Shown piece by piece: positions 16,485-25,612 of a DNA stretch of 64,000 bases (position 1 is the first letter of the stretch; the number at the start of each line of letters is the position of its first letter). This stretch comes from Stutzerimonas stutzeri. Its GTDB lineage: Bacteria; Pseudomonadota; Gammaproteobacteria; Pseudomonadales; Pseudomonadaceae. Location of the stretch: contig CP077641.1 of NCBI GenBank assembly GCA_019056435.1, forward strand, positions 992,001 to 1,056,000, given 5' to 3'. The notes below the pieces were generated by a model that made no database searches, had not been told where the DNA came from, and saw nothing but the letters and a program-made list of their open reading frames with translations. Both the position numbers and the translations under genes were made by a program.

Positions 16485-17002
16485 CCCCTCACCCCAGCCC
16501 TCTCCCCGCAAGCAGGGAGAGGGAGCCGGTCGTGTCGCGCCTGCCAGTGCTGTGCGCGCCTTCGTCCATCAGGCCGTCAGGGCCCATCACATCGACCAGC
16601 ACCCTTCACCCAGCTCTCCCTGCAAGCAAGGAGAGGGAGCCGGCCCTGTCGCGCCTGCCAGTGCTGTGCGCGCCTTCGCCCATCTGGCCATCAGGGCCCA
16701 TCACGTCGACCAGCCCCTCACCCAGCTCTCTCCCTGCAAGCAGGGAGAGGGAGCCTGTCGTGCGGGCCTGCCAGTGCTGCGCGCGCCTTCGCCCATCAGG
16801 CCGTCACGTCGACCAGCACCCCTCACCCCAGCTCTCTCCCTGCAAGCAAGGAGAGGGAGCCGGCCGTGCGGCCCACGCCGCGTGCTTTGCGCGACGAAGC
16901 AACCATGCGATGGATCAGGCGCCCCAGCGGCAAAGCGCGTACATCGGAGCGGCGGCTTGCACCTGCTCCCTCGCCCCTCCGGGGAGAGGGCCGGGGTGAG
17001 GG
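16485..17002. repeat. Tandem array of CCCTCACCC...GGGAGAGGGAG repeats
   Basis: Four direct units start near 16486, 16602, 16714 and 16819 (periods about 105-116). Each has CCCTCACCCCAGCTCTCTCC, a GCAAGCA loop and GGAGAGGGAG, then a related spacer (CGCCTGCCAGTGCTG, ATCAGGCC, CATCACGTCGACCAGC). A fifth inverted copy (GGGGAGAGGGCCGGGGTGAG) lies near 16978-17000. The units are imperfect palindromes. They fill the 668-base gap between flgM and fliJ along with the flgM promoter. Confidence 0.82.
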
Positions 17003-17038
17003 GCGCGGAGCCAAGCCAACGCCGAGCCCCATCACACC

Positions 17039-17464
17039 TCAAGCAATCTGGTTGCGCCACCAGGTCTGCGCCGCCAGCCCGTCCTGGATCTTCTGCTCCT
17101 GCGCCAGCAGCGTCTGCTGCCATTGCTGTATCTTGGCGTCGATGACGTGCTCGATCACCTTTTCGCTGCGCATGGCCTGCAGCAATTCCTGCTGAATCCG
17201 CGCCAGCGCCTGTTCGGCCACCGCCAGCTCACGGCGCTGCAGCTCGACCATCTTGTACAGCGTGGCCTTGTAGCGTTGTTGGTTGTCGCGCTGCAGGGGT
17301 GTGTTCATCGGCACGGAGAACCCACAGAGCCGGCTGAGACCCGTGATGTTGTTGCGATAGCGCTGGCAGAGATTCTGCTGGTACTGAACCTGCCCGAGCA
17401 TCTGCTTGACCCGGTTGCCGCGCAGGCTCGCCAGGCGCGTGAGCGTTTCGATCTGCTGTTTCAT
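17039..17464 (-). CDS. fliJ: Flagellar export protein FliJ
   Basis: FliJ is the coiled-coil stalk that links the FliI ATPase to FlhA. The 141-residue product is mostly coiled coil (QQIETLTRLASLRGNRVKQM, then AVAEQALARIQQELLQAMRS) and ends TWWRNQIA. Its start overlaps the fliI stop (ATGA). It is the last gene of fliE-F-G-H-I-J. Confidence 0.88.
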   Translation of the reverse strand: MKQQIETLTRLASLRGNRVKQMLGQVQYQQNLCQRYRNNITGLSRLCGFSVPMNTPLQRDNQQRYKATLYKMVELQRRELAVAEQALARIQQELLQAMRSEKVIEHVIDAKIQQWQQTLLAQEQKIQDGLAAQTWWRNQIA

Positions 17465-18792
17465 GGCTGTTTGATGAGGCTCTGCAAGATGGCCAGACTG
17501 GTTTCCAGCTCCGCGGGCTCACCGACGTCCTGGCGCAGGAAGCGCTCGATGCCGGGCGCCAGCTTCACGGCCCGATCGGTCTTGGGATCGGCGCCGGGGC
17601 TGTAGCCGCCCAGGGGAATCAGCTCCCTGATCTTCTCGTAGGTGCTGTAAAGCTCCTTGAGCTGGCGCGCCGCACCCAGGTGCGGCGGCTGGCCGACCTG
17701 GCTCATGCAGCGGCTGACCGAGGCGCAGACGTCGATCGCCGGGTAGTGGCCGGCATCGGCCAGGCGCCGCGAGAGCACGATGTGCCCGTCGAGGATCGCC
17801 CGCGCACAATCGACGATGGGGTCCTGCTGGTCGTCGCCCTCGGCCAACACCGTGTAGAGCGCGCTCAGGCTGCCCCGGTCGTTTGCGCCGTTGCCCGCGC
17901 TTTCTACCAGCTCCGGCAGCATGCCGAACACCGACGGTGGATAGCCCTTGGTAGCGGGCGGTTCGCCGAGCGCCAGGGCAATCTCGCGCTGGGCCATGGC
18001 GTAGCGGGTCAGCGAATCGACCAGCAACAACACATCGTTGCCCTGGTCGCGGAAATAGGCGGCGATGCTGTGGCACAGCTCGGTGGCCTTGAGGCGCATC
18101 AGCGGTGATTCGTTGGCGGGCGCCACCACCACCACGGCCTTCTTCAGGCCCTCTTCGCCCAGCGAATGCAGCAGGAACTCCTGCACCTCGCGCCCGCGCT
18201 CGCCGATCAGGCCGACCACCACCACATCAGCCTTGGTCTGGCGGGTGATCATGCCCAGCAGCACGCTCTTGCCCACACCGGAGCCGGCGAACAGCCCGAC
18301 GCGCTGGCCCTTGCCCAGGGTCAGGGTGGCATTGATCGCGCGTACGCCGACGTCCAGCGCTTCGCTGACCGGCTTGCGCTTGAGCGGGTTGACCGAGGGC
18401 AGTTCGGCCGGCAGCGGGTCGCGCCCGCTGAGCTTGCCCAGCTCGTCCAGCGGCTCGCCGAGGCCGTTGACCACACGCCCCAGCCAGGATTCATCGATAT
18501 GCAGCTTGGCGTCGTCCGGCGCCGGAAAGACCCGCGAACCGGCGGTCAGCCCCACCGGCTTCTTGAAGGGCATCAGGTAGGTGATGTCGCGGTTGAAGCC
18601 CACCACCTGCGCTTCGAGCATGCTGCCGTCGCCCTGTTCGACATAGCAGCGCTGGCCGGTCATGCGCTGGCAGCCGAGGCTTTCCAGCAGCATGCCGGAG
18701 ACGCGCACCAGCCGGCCGCTGACCTTGGCCAGCTGCACGGTATCCAGCGAACGCAGCGCCTCGTCGAGCCGGAAGCTCTCGCGCAGGGACAT
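17461..18792 (-). CDS. fliI: Flagellum-specific ATPase FliI
   Basis: FliI is the export ATPase of the flagellar type III apparatus. The 443-residue product has Walker A GLFAGSGVGKS near residue 170, Walker B (DVLLLVDSLTRYAMAQREIA) and the catalytic GERGREVQEF loop. C-terminal RQDVGEP sequence is typical. It lies two bases after fliH and overlaps fliJ. Length and motifs are complete. Confidence 0.97.
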   Translation of the reverse strand: MSLRESFRLDEALRSLDTVQLAKVSGRLVRVSGMLLESLGCQRMTGQRCYVEQGDGSMLEAQVVGFNRDITYLMPFKKPVGLTAGSRVFPAPDDAKLHIDESWLGRVVNGLGEPLDELGKLSGRDPLPAELPSVNPLKRKPVSEALDVGVRAINATLTLGKGQRVGLFAGSGVGKSVLLGMITRQTKADVVVVGLIGERGREVQEFLLHSLGEEGLKKAVVVVAPANESPLMRLKATELCHSIAAYFRDQGNDVLLLVDSLTRYAMAQREIALALGEPPATKGYPPSVFGMLPELVESAGNGANDRGSLSALYTVLAEGDDQQDPIVDCARAILDGHIVLSRRLADAGHYPAIDVCASVSRCMSQVGQPPHLGAARQLKELYSTYEKIRELIPLGGYSPGADPKTDRAVKLAPGIERFLRQDVGEPAELETSLAILQSLIKQP

Positions 18793-18793
18793 C

Positions 18794-19492
18794 TCAGGCT
18801 TCCGCCCGGATGTGGTCGGCCAGGGTATCCATGCATGAATCCAGGCGCTGCTGGCAGCCGATGTCGGCCTCGGCCTGGGCGGTCACCACGCGGCATTCGC
18901 CCAGGGCCAGCTTCTCATCCGGGATCAGACGCCAGGCCGCGGCGCGCTCGGGCGCCAGCTCCTTGATGCGGGTGCATTCTTCCGGGTTGAGCAGGATGCG
19001 CACGTCCTCCTGGTCGCCCGGCATGGCCGCCAGGGCCTCCTCCGCCAGGGTCAGCAGTTGCGTCGGGTGCAGCGTCAGTTCGCAGCGGATCACCTGCTTG
19101 GAGACCTTCTGCACCAGCTCGAGCAACTGCTCACGACGGGCCTGTTCGAAATCCCGACGGAAACGCTCGACCTGCTCGACCAGTTGATCCAGCGGGCGCG
19201 CGGCCTGGTCGAAGGCCTGGCGCCCCAGGGCGCGACCTTCTTCCCGGCCAATCGCCTTGCCATCTTCCAGCCCGCGCTCGAAGCCTTCCCGGTGCCCGGC
19301 CTCGCGGCCCTGCTCCAGGCCCTGCTCGTAGCCCTTGTCGATGCCTTCCTGAAAGCCATCGGCCACGGCGCGCTGCAGCGCCGCCGGGTCGCCAGCCATG
19401 CTATCGGCCATCTCGGCGGCGCTGCGCACCCGCGGCGGGAAGCGGAATGGGCGCCAGGCGCGGCCTTCGCCCTTGATGATCTTGATGCTCAT
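18794..19492 (-). CDS. fliH: Flagellar export regulator FliH
   Basis: FliH binds and restrains FliI. The 232-residue product has the glycine-rich heptad segment (GYEQGLEQGREAGHREGFER, then GLEDGKAIGREEGRALGR), which is characteristic of FliH, and a conserved C-terminal region (VSKQVIRCELTLHPTQLLTL). It lies between fliG (6-base gap) and fliI. Confidence 0.92.
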   Translation of the reverse strand: MSIKIIKGEGRAWRPFRFPPRVRSAAEMADSMAGDPAALQRAVADGFQEGIDKGYEQGLEQGREAGHREGFERGLEDGKAIGREEGRALGRQAFDQAARPLDQLVEQVERFRRDFEQARREQLLELVQKVSKQVIRCELTLHPTQLLTLAEEALAAMPGDQEDVRILLNPEECTRIKELAPERAAAWRLIPDEKLALGECRVVTAQAEADIGCQQRLDSCMDTLADHIRAEA

Positions 19493-19498
19493 CGGCGC

Positions 19499-20566
19499 TT
19501 ACTCGACCGTCTGCTCGCGGAACAGCTGGATCTGCAGCTCGCCATCGGCGGACATCTCGCGGACCACCGCCATGATGTCCTTGCGCACCTGCTCCACGCG
19601 GCTCAGCGGCACCGGGCCCTGGCGGCGGTTGATCGACTCCATCTGCTGCGCCTGGCGCTTGGGCAACGCCGCCTGGATCGCCTTGACCAATGCGGGTTCG
19701 GCGCCCTTCAGCGCGACGACCCATTCGTCCAGCGGAATCACTTCCAGCAGGGTCTGCAGCACATCCGGGTTCTGCCGCGAAAGGATGAAGAAGTCATACA
19801 TTTCATCCTCGATCTTCTCGACCAGCTCCTCGTTGTGCGCGCGCAACAGCTCGAACATCTGGTCACGGTTGCCCTTGAAGCGGTTCATGATGTCCGCGGC
19901 CTGCTTCACCCCGCGCACCTGCGAGCCCTGGGTGGAGAGCACCTGCAGGCTGCGATCAATCAGCTGCTCCAGCTCGGCGATCACGTCGCTGTTGACCTCA
20001 CTGAGGTTGGCGATGCGATAGAGCAGCTCGTCCTGGCGCTCGGCCGGCATGCATTCGAGCACGTCGGTGGCCATGCCTGGCGGCAGGAAGGCGAGGAACA
20101 CCGCCTGCATCTGCGCGTGTTCTTTCGCGATCAACGCGGCGAACTGCTTCGGATCGAGCCATTCCATCTTCGCCATCTTGGCGCGGATCTCCTCGCCATA
20201 GATGGAATCGAGCAGCGAACGGGTGATGTCGCCGCCCAGCGCCTTACCAAGCATGCCGGCGAGGTAGCTGCGCGAGGCGCCCTTGATGCTGCTCTGCTCC
20301 TTGTAGTCGTCGAAGAAGCGGCTGATCACATCGGAAACCATCGGCTGCTTGACGTTGGACAGCCGCGCCATGGCCTGGCTGATGCTGATGATTTCTTCAC
20401 GGGTGAAGTTGCGCAGGATGCCGGCGGAAATGTCGTCACCCATGCTCAGCATGAGGATCGCCGCCTGGTCCAGCGAACTCACCGAGCGCAGGTGTACCGG
20501 GCGCGGCTTGATTTCCCTGCTCGAGCCGGCTTCCGACTCAGCTGGCTGGGTTGAGGTCTCTTTCAT
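19499..20566 (-). CDS. fliG: Flagellar rotor switch protein FliG
   Basis: FliG transmits torque between stator and rotor. The 355-residue product carries FliG-N (SLDQAAILMLSMGDDISAGI), the middle domain with an EHPQ-like KEHAQMQA segment, and the charged torque helix in FliG-C (LLRAHNEELVEKIEDEMYDF, with QNPDVLQTLLEVIPLDEWV). Its start lies 29 bases inside the end of fliF. The N-terminal 25 residues are a variable extension. Confidence 0.96.
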   Translation of the reverse strand: MKETSTQPAESEAGSSREIKPRPVHLRSVSSLDQAAILMLSMGDDISAGILRNFTREEIISISQAMARLSNVKQPMVSDVISRFFDDYKEQSSIKGASRSYLAGMLGKALGGDITRSLLDSIYGEEIRAKMAKMEWLDPKQFAALIAKEHAQMQAVFLAFLPPGMATDVLECMPAERQDELLYRIANLSEVNSDVIAELEQLIDRSLQVLSTQGSQVRGVKQAADIMNRFKGNRDQMFELLRAHNEELVEKIEDEMYDFFILSRQNPDVLQTLLEVIPLDEWVVALKGAEPALVKAIQAALPKRQAQQMESINRRQGPVPLSRVEQVRKDIMAVVREMSADGELQIQLFREQTVE

Positions 20567-22215
20567 TGCGGCCTATCCAATGCTTGATGACTTCCGAAAC
20601 ACGTTCCGGGTCGTTCTTGGCGAGCATCTGCAGGTGCTCGATCTGCAATTCGAGGCCCGAGCCCGGCGCCGGCAGGCGAATCTCCGAGAGCGGGTTGAGT
20701 TCGCCGAAAATGTGCGCGCCGTCCGGCGCTGGTGCGCGCGGGCTGGCCAGCGCCGCGCGGGTCTCGGCCTCGATGGCGCTAGGCACTGGCGCAGCGGTCA
20801 GGGTGCCTTCCAGCGCGTCGGTTTCAGTCACCGTGCTGCGCTGGGTCAGGCTGCGCACGGCCGGGCGAACCACGATCAGCAACAGCAGCAGGGCGATGAG
20901 TCCGGCGACGCCAAGCTTGGCCAGCGCGTGGACCTGGTTGTTCTCCCACCAGGGCACCTCTTCGGCGACGGTTTCCACCGCGGCGAAGGGCAGCACGCTG
21001 AGGGTCAGCAGATCGCCGCGGTCCTGCTTGAAGCCCACGGCGCTGCGCACCATGGCCTCGAGCTCGGCACGGGCTTCGTCGCTCCAGCCGCCTTCCGGCG
21101 CGGCGGCAGCGTTCAGCACCACTGCGATGCTCTGCTGACGCAAGGCAAAGCCGGCGTGTTTCACATGGATGACGCTCTGGTCGTAGTCCAACTGGCGGGT
21201 CGATTCCTCACGCAGGGAGGTCGCGCCCTTGGTCTCGTTCTGAGCCGGCGCCGGCTCTTCGCCCTCTTTCGGCGGTGCCACCGGGCGGTTGGCCAGCGAG
21301 CCCGGAATCCCCAGCGCCAGTTGGTCCAGCGCGCTTTCGTTGCTCAGCACCTCGCGGCGCAGGCGCGGCGTCTCGCCGTAGGCCTGGAAGGTTTCTTCCT
21401 TCTGGCTGAAGTCGATGTCCGCGGCCACGCTGATGCGGTAGTTGCCGTTGCCCAGCACCGGCGCCAGCACCTGCTCGATATTGGCGACCGCCTTCTGCTG
21501 GTAATCCTCCACCGCGCCCCAGTTCTGCGCCGGGCCGCCGCCGACGTTTAGTCCGCGTGACAGCAGCGCGCCGTACTGGTCGACCACGCCGACATCCTCG
21601 GGCTTGAGGTTGGGCACGCTGCCAGCCACCAGGTTGACGATGGCGCCCACCTGGTCGGCGCCCAGCTTGTAACCGGGCTCGAGCTGCAGCATCACCGACG
21701 CCTTGGTCGGCGCGCGCTTGCTGACCACGAAGGAACTGGTTTCCTCCTGAGCCAGGTGCACGCGGGCGTGCTGCACGCCCTTGAGCGACATCACGGTGCG
21801 CGCCAGCTCGCCCTCCAGGCTGCGTTTCAAGCGCACGTCCTGGACGAACTGGCTGGTGCCCAGCGGCTCTTCCTTGTCGAACAGCTCGTAGCCGGCCGGC
21901 AATGCGACCTTGACGCCCTTGGCCGCCAGCAGCAGGCGCGCGCGGGACAGCTGGTCCTCACGCACCAGGATCTGTCCGCTCTGCGGATGGATGCGGTACT
22001 GCACCGCCTCGCTGTCCAGCACCTGCATGACTTCGGCGACCGGGAAGGCTTCGCCGGCACCGTGCAGCGGGCGGAACGAGCCATTGTCGCGCCACATGTA
22101 GAAGGCCACGGCGACCGCCAACGCGGCGGCGATCACCGCCATACCGGCGAGGGTCACCCGGGGGTCGAGTTGAAGGCCACCGGGCGGCAGTTTGCTTTTT
22201 CAGTTTATCCAGCAC
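20538..22215 (-). CDS. fliF: Flagellar MS-ring protein FliF, frameshifted near start
   Basis: FliF forms the MS ring in the inner membrane. Most of the protein reads in one frame: a first membrane segment (VTLAGMAVIAAALAVAVAFY), the ring-building domains (LLLAAKGVKVALPAGYELFD) and a second membrane segment (LAKLGVAGLIALLLLLIVV). The first residues read in another frame from GTG 22215. Removing one base from the five-T run 22196-22200 gives MLDKLKSKLPPGGLQLDPRV, a normal FliF start, and a 558-residue product. An assembly homopolymer error is likely. Confidence 0.92.
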
Positions 22216-22235
22216 GTTTCAGCTCTCACGCCCGG

Positions 22236-22556
22236 TCACAGCGGCATTCTCATGACGTCATCGAACGCCGTGGTCAGTTTGTTGCGCACCTGCAGCAACG
22301 CGGAAAACGACACGCTGGCCTTCTGGCTGTCGATCATGGCGCCGACCAGGTCATCGCTCTTGCCGCTGTCGACCGCCGCCATTGCGGCGCCGGCCTGATG
22401 CTGCTGGGCATCCACCGAGCGCATCGCGGCCATGAACAGGCCGCCGGCATCATCGGTCGCCTGGCTCGCCGGCTTGATCGCCGGGCCCGTGGCGGACTCC
22501 GCGAGCTGCTGCATGCGACCCAGCAGTTCCTGCTGGACCTGCGTGATTGAACTCAT
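22236..22556 (-). CDS. fliE: Flagellar hook-basal body adaptor FliE
   Basis: FliE joins the MS ring to the rod. The 106-residue product begins [20 protein letters not shown] and ends with the FliE region ([20 protein letters not shown], then [18 protein letters not shown]). It is the first structural gene after lafK with an 18-base gap, and GAGGAAG precedes the ATG. It is followed by fliF after 20 bases. Confidence 0.94.
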   Translation of the reverse strand: MSSITQVQQELLGRMQQLAESATGPAIKPASQATDDAGGLFMAAMRSVDAQQHQAGAAMAAVDSGKSDDLVGAMIDSQKASVSFSALLQVRNKLTTAFDDVMRMPL

Positions 22557-22574
22557 CGCTGGTGCTTCCTCGTG

Positions 22575-23957
22575 TCAGAAATTCAGTTCGATGCCCTGCT
22601 CGCGCATGGCATTGAGGCGGTAGCGCAGGGCGCGCGAGGTCATGCCGAGGCTGGCGGCAGCCTTGGTCTTGTGCCCGTCGAACCTGCGAATGGTGTCGAT
22701 CACGTGCTGGTACTCGGCCCACTTGCCGCTGGCGCGCAGCGCCGCCTTGCCACTTTCGGCAAATAGCGCCTGGGGCTTGTCGACCCGCGTTTCGCTCTGC
22801 GGCGACACGGCAAGGCCAAGATCCTGCGGCTGAATGAACAGCCCATTGCGCAGCACCAGGGCGCGCTGCACGGTGTTTTCCAGCTCACGGGCGTTGCCCG
22901 GCCAGTCGTGCTGCAGCAGGGCGCGGCAGGCATCGCTGGTGAACAGCTCCTCGCCGGCTTCCTGCGGTGCGTACTTGGCGACGAAGCGACGAGCCAGCGG
23001 CAGGACGTCTTCCTTGCGCTCGCGTAGCGGGCTGATGTGCAGCGGCAGCACGTCGAGGCGGAACATCAGGTCGGCGCGGAAACGCCCTTCGGCGACTTCC
23101 ACCTGCAAGTCGCGGTTGGTGGCCGCGATGATGCGCAAGTTGAGTTCGATTTCCTTGCGACCGCCGAGGCGCTCGACGCGCTGCTCCTGCAGCACGCGCA
23201 GCAGCTTGGCCTGCAGCCCCAGCGGCAGTTCGCCGATCTCGTCGAGCAGCAGCGTGCCGCCGTTGGCGAGTTCGAACTTGCCCGGCTGGGCGGCCACCGC
23301 GCCGGTGAAGGCGCCCTTCTCATGACCGAAGAGAATGGATTCGAGCATCTGCTCGGGAATCGCGGCGCAGTTGACCGCGATAAAGGGCGCATCGGCGCTG
23401 GCCGAGAAACGATGAATGTAGCGCGCCATCAGCTCCTTACCGGTGCCGGTCTCGCCAGTGATGAGGATGGGCGCACGGGTCAACGAAACACGCTGCGCCA
23501 TGGCCAGCAACCGACGGCCGGCCTGCGAACAGGAGACGAAACTTTCCTGCGCAGCATTGGCATATTCCTGGCGGCGCAAAAGGGCTTCGAGCTGGCTTTC
23601 ACTGAAGGGTGAGAGCAAGTAATCGACACAACCCAGTTCAAGTAACGTGGCGGCCTTTTCCTGGTCGGCATATTCGACGACGGGAATAACACTGATATTA
23701 CGAGCCCGACGGACCAGGGCATCGACATCGGCATACAGTGTTTTGCCGGCCACGCCGCTGATCAAGACGAAGACCAGTGCACCTTCCTTGAGTTTCGCAT
23801 TATTCAGTTCGGCGAACGTCCGCTGCACCGATACATCGCAACCCTGTCTGCGCAACCCGTCGCGTAGAAAGTTATCGCCTTCGGCCGCCTCGCCGAGTAT
23901 CAGAACTTGCTTGCGCACCGGCATGTGGGCGACGGACGCCTCGCACGAGTAGTTCAT
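22575..23957 (-). CDS. lafK: Sigma54-dependent flagellar activator LafK
   Basis: LafK is the master activator of lateral flagellar genes, working with RpoN. The 460-residue product has an N-terminal receiver-like domain (about 1-125) that lacks the usual phosphoacceptor Asp (FVLISG where LVLxD is expected). The AAA+ domain has Walker A ([10 protein letters not shown]), GAFTGA, Walker B (LLLDEIGEL) and the arginine-finger region. A C-terminal Fis-type helix-turn-helix follows ([20 protein letters not shown]). ATG 23957 (MNYSCEAS) is chosen; ATG 23924 and an upstream TTG at 24026 are possible. It heads fliE-J and diverges from fliM across a 60-bp dyad. Confidence 0.92.
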   Translation of the reverse strand: MNYSCEASVAHMPVRKQVLILGEAAEGDNFLRDGLRRQGCDVSVQRTFAELNNAKLKEGALVFVLISGVAGKTLYADVDALVRRARNISVIPVVEYADQEKAATLLELGCVDYLLSPFSESQLEALLRRQEYANAAQESFVSCSQAGRRLLAMAQRVSLTRAPILITGETGTGKELMARYIHRFSASADAPFIAVNCAAIPEQMLESILFGHEKGAFTGAVAAQPGKFELANGGTLLLDEIGELPLGLQAKLLRVLQEQRVERLGGRKEIELNLRIIAATNRDLQVEVAEGRFRADLMFRLDVLPLHISPLRERKEDVLPLARRFVAKYAPQEAGEELFTSDACRALLQHDWPGNARELENTVQRALVLRNGLFIQPQDLGLAVSPQSETRVDKPQALFAESGKAALRASGKWAEYQHVIDTIRRFDGHKTKAAASLGMTSRALRYRLNAMREQGIELNF

Positions 23958-24190
23958 TGCATGACTGAAACTGTTCAATGTGACCACCTTGCCGTGGGCG
24001 CACTTCGCTGTTCTGGCGAAGTGCAACGCCGGGCGTCGCTGACAAAAAATTTATTTAAGCGATTCGGAACTTCGGTCGCCTTGCCTGTTCAACTGGGCAA
24101 CCAACCTGAAACTTCAACGACCGGCCATTCCGAAACATCTGCGCGCACGGTATCCCGTGCCGAACGAACAGCCCAATCAGTTCCGCTAAA

Positions 24191-24250
24191 ATTAAATCAA
24201 TACCAAACAAGCGATCTCAAAAGAGATCATTTGATATCTCTTGATTTAAT
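24191..24250. promoter_or_regulatory. 60-bp dyad operator between lafK and fliM
   Basis: ATTAAATCAA at 24191-24200 and TTGATTTAAT at 24241-24250 are perfect inverted arms. GATCTC/GAGATC at 24213-24228 shares the same centre (24220.5). In all, 21 of 30 positions pair across the axis. It lies in the AT-rich part of the 447-base divergent gap, which is otherwise without clear elements. It is well placed to control both lafK-fliE-J and fliM-flhA. The protein that binds it is unknown. Confidence 0.6.
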
Positions 24251-24404
24251 CCTTCCTCGCGCCCATGCCTAGACTGGCGGCACGCTAGAGCCGTGCCTGC
24301 TGGATCAGGTGCCGCATGCACGCCCTGGCCACACCCTCTTCTGCTTATAGGCGCCGCACCGACCCACCGGAACGCGCACGACTTCAGGACATACAGTTCA
24401 CAAC

Positions 24405-25244
24405 ATGTCTGGCAATTCAAAAGTCCATCATGGCGTGCCCGCCCAAAGCCTGACTGTATTGAAACCGCAGAAGCTGGGCCGGCATCACCACAAGATCCCG
24501 CAGTTCATCAAGGAAAGTACCAACAAGAATCCGCGCTTGATGGGCGATTACTTCCTGCGCAATTACCGGATCAGCCTCGAACTCTGCAGAGTGGACGTAC
24601 AAGAAGCCGGCGAACAGACGCCCGACTGCATTTATCGGTCGCCCATGGGCAAAGTGGGGTTTTCGATTGATCGCGCCCTGTTGACCGAAGCGCTGGAGTG
24701 TTATTACGGCGGCACCGTCGTGCCCAACCAGGACACGCCGCCACTTAGCACGTCGGAACATCGAATGCGCCATCGGCTGGGCCTGGACCTGAGTTATATC
24801 TTTGCGCGCTCGATATTGTCCGGCGAAACCTTCGGCCCACTCGAACACTATGAAAACGACTATGAGGAAATCACCTGGGAATACATCGCCCAGTTCGAAT
24901 ACATCAGTCACCTGACTCAGAGCCGCTCGTCGATCTTCATTTATCTCGACGCCGAACTGGTCGATGAACTGACCCTGCGTCTGGCCGGCCCGTTGCCGGC
25001 CCGGCTGCCCGGCAACCCGCTCGATCACATTCAGCATCTGCCGGTACGCCTCGATTGCGTCGTTGCCTCGGTACAGATGCCGCTGTCGCAAGTCCTCGCG
25101 CTGCAGCTCAACGACATCCTCATGGTGCGCCCGCTGGACCGCTACGAGGTGCGTATCAACCAGCAGAAGCTTTTCCGGGGGACCGTCTTCGAGGAAGACG
25201 GCGCCCTGTTCCTTACTTCTCTTGAAAGCGTGAAAGCCCAATGA
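24405..25244 (+). CDS. fliM: Flagellar motor switch protein FliM
   Basis: FliM forms the C ring with FliG and FliN. The 279-residue product has the middle CheC-like domain (DLSYIFARSILSGETFGPLE and DAELVDELTLRLAGPLP) and a C-terminal SPOA domain (LPVRLDCVVASVQMPLSQVL, then LQLNDILMVRPLDRYEVRIN). It is shorter than polar FliM proteins and has no clear N-terminal CheY-binding EIDALL motif, as in some lateral systems. It starts the fliM-N-P-Q-R-flhB-flhA run and overlaps fliN by four bases. Confidence 0.9.
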   Translation: MSGNSKVHHGVPAQSLTVLKPQKLGRHHHKIPQFIKESTNKNPRLMGDYFLRNYRISLELCRVDVQEAGEQTPDCIYRSPMGKVGFSIDRALLTEALECYYGGTVVPNQDTPPLSTSEHRMRHRLGLDLSYIFARSILSGETFGPLEHYENDYEEITWEYIAQFEYISHLTQSRSSIFIYLDAELVDELTLRLAGPLPARLPGNPLDHIQHLPVRLDCVVASVQMPLSQVLALQLNDILMVRPLDRYEVRINQQKLFRGTVFEEDGALFLTSLESVKAQ

Positions 25245-25612
25245 CCGGTCAACTCTCCGACAACGAATTCGAGAACCTCATCAACGAGGGCGACCTGAGC
25301 CTCGACGGCGCCGACGAGCCCGCCGCCGCCCCTGCTCCGCAGCCCCAGGCCCAGCGCCCGGATCTGAGCTTCTTCGGCAAGATTCCGGTCAACGTCACCC
25401 TGGAAGTGGCCTCCGCCGAGATCTCGCTGAAAGAACTGATGGAGTGCGACACCAGCAGCGTCATCGTCCTCGACAAGGTCGCCGGCGAGCCGCTGGACGT
25501 GAAGGTCAACGGCACCCTGTTCGCCAAGGCCGAAGTGGTGGTGATGAATGGCAGCTATGGCCTGCGCATCGTCGAACTGTCCGGCGCCGGCCTGGATGCG
25601 CTGACGCCATGA
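25241..25612 (+). CDS. fliN: Flagellar motor switch protein FliN
   Basis: FliN is the lower C-ring protein. The 123-residue product has an acidic N-terminus and one SPOA domain (IPVNVTLEVASAEISLKELM, then VAGEPLDVKVNGTLFAKAEV and NGSYGLRIVEL). Its stop overlaps the fliP start (ATGA), so no fliO lies between them. This gap-free fliN-fliP junction is usual in lateral loci. Confidence 0.93.
   Translation: MTGQLSDNEFENLINEGDLSLDGADEPAAAPAPQPQAQRPDLSFFGKIPVNVTLEVASAEISLKELMECDTSSVIVLDKVAGEPLDVKVNGTLFAKAEVVVMNGSYGLRIVELSGAGLDALTP

Noticed and set aside
24273-24305. Possible sigma54 promoter for fliM (GGCACGCTAGAGCCGTGCC)
   Set aside because: GG is followed ten bases later by CC rather than the required GC. 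The sequence is instead a small inverted repeat GGCACG/CGTGCC.
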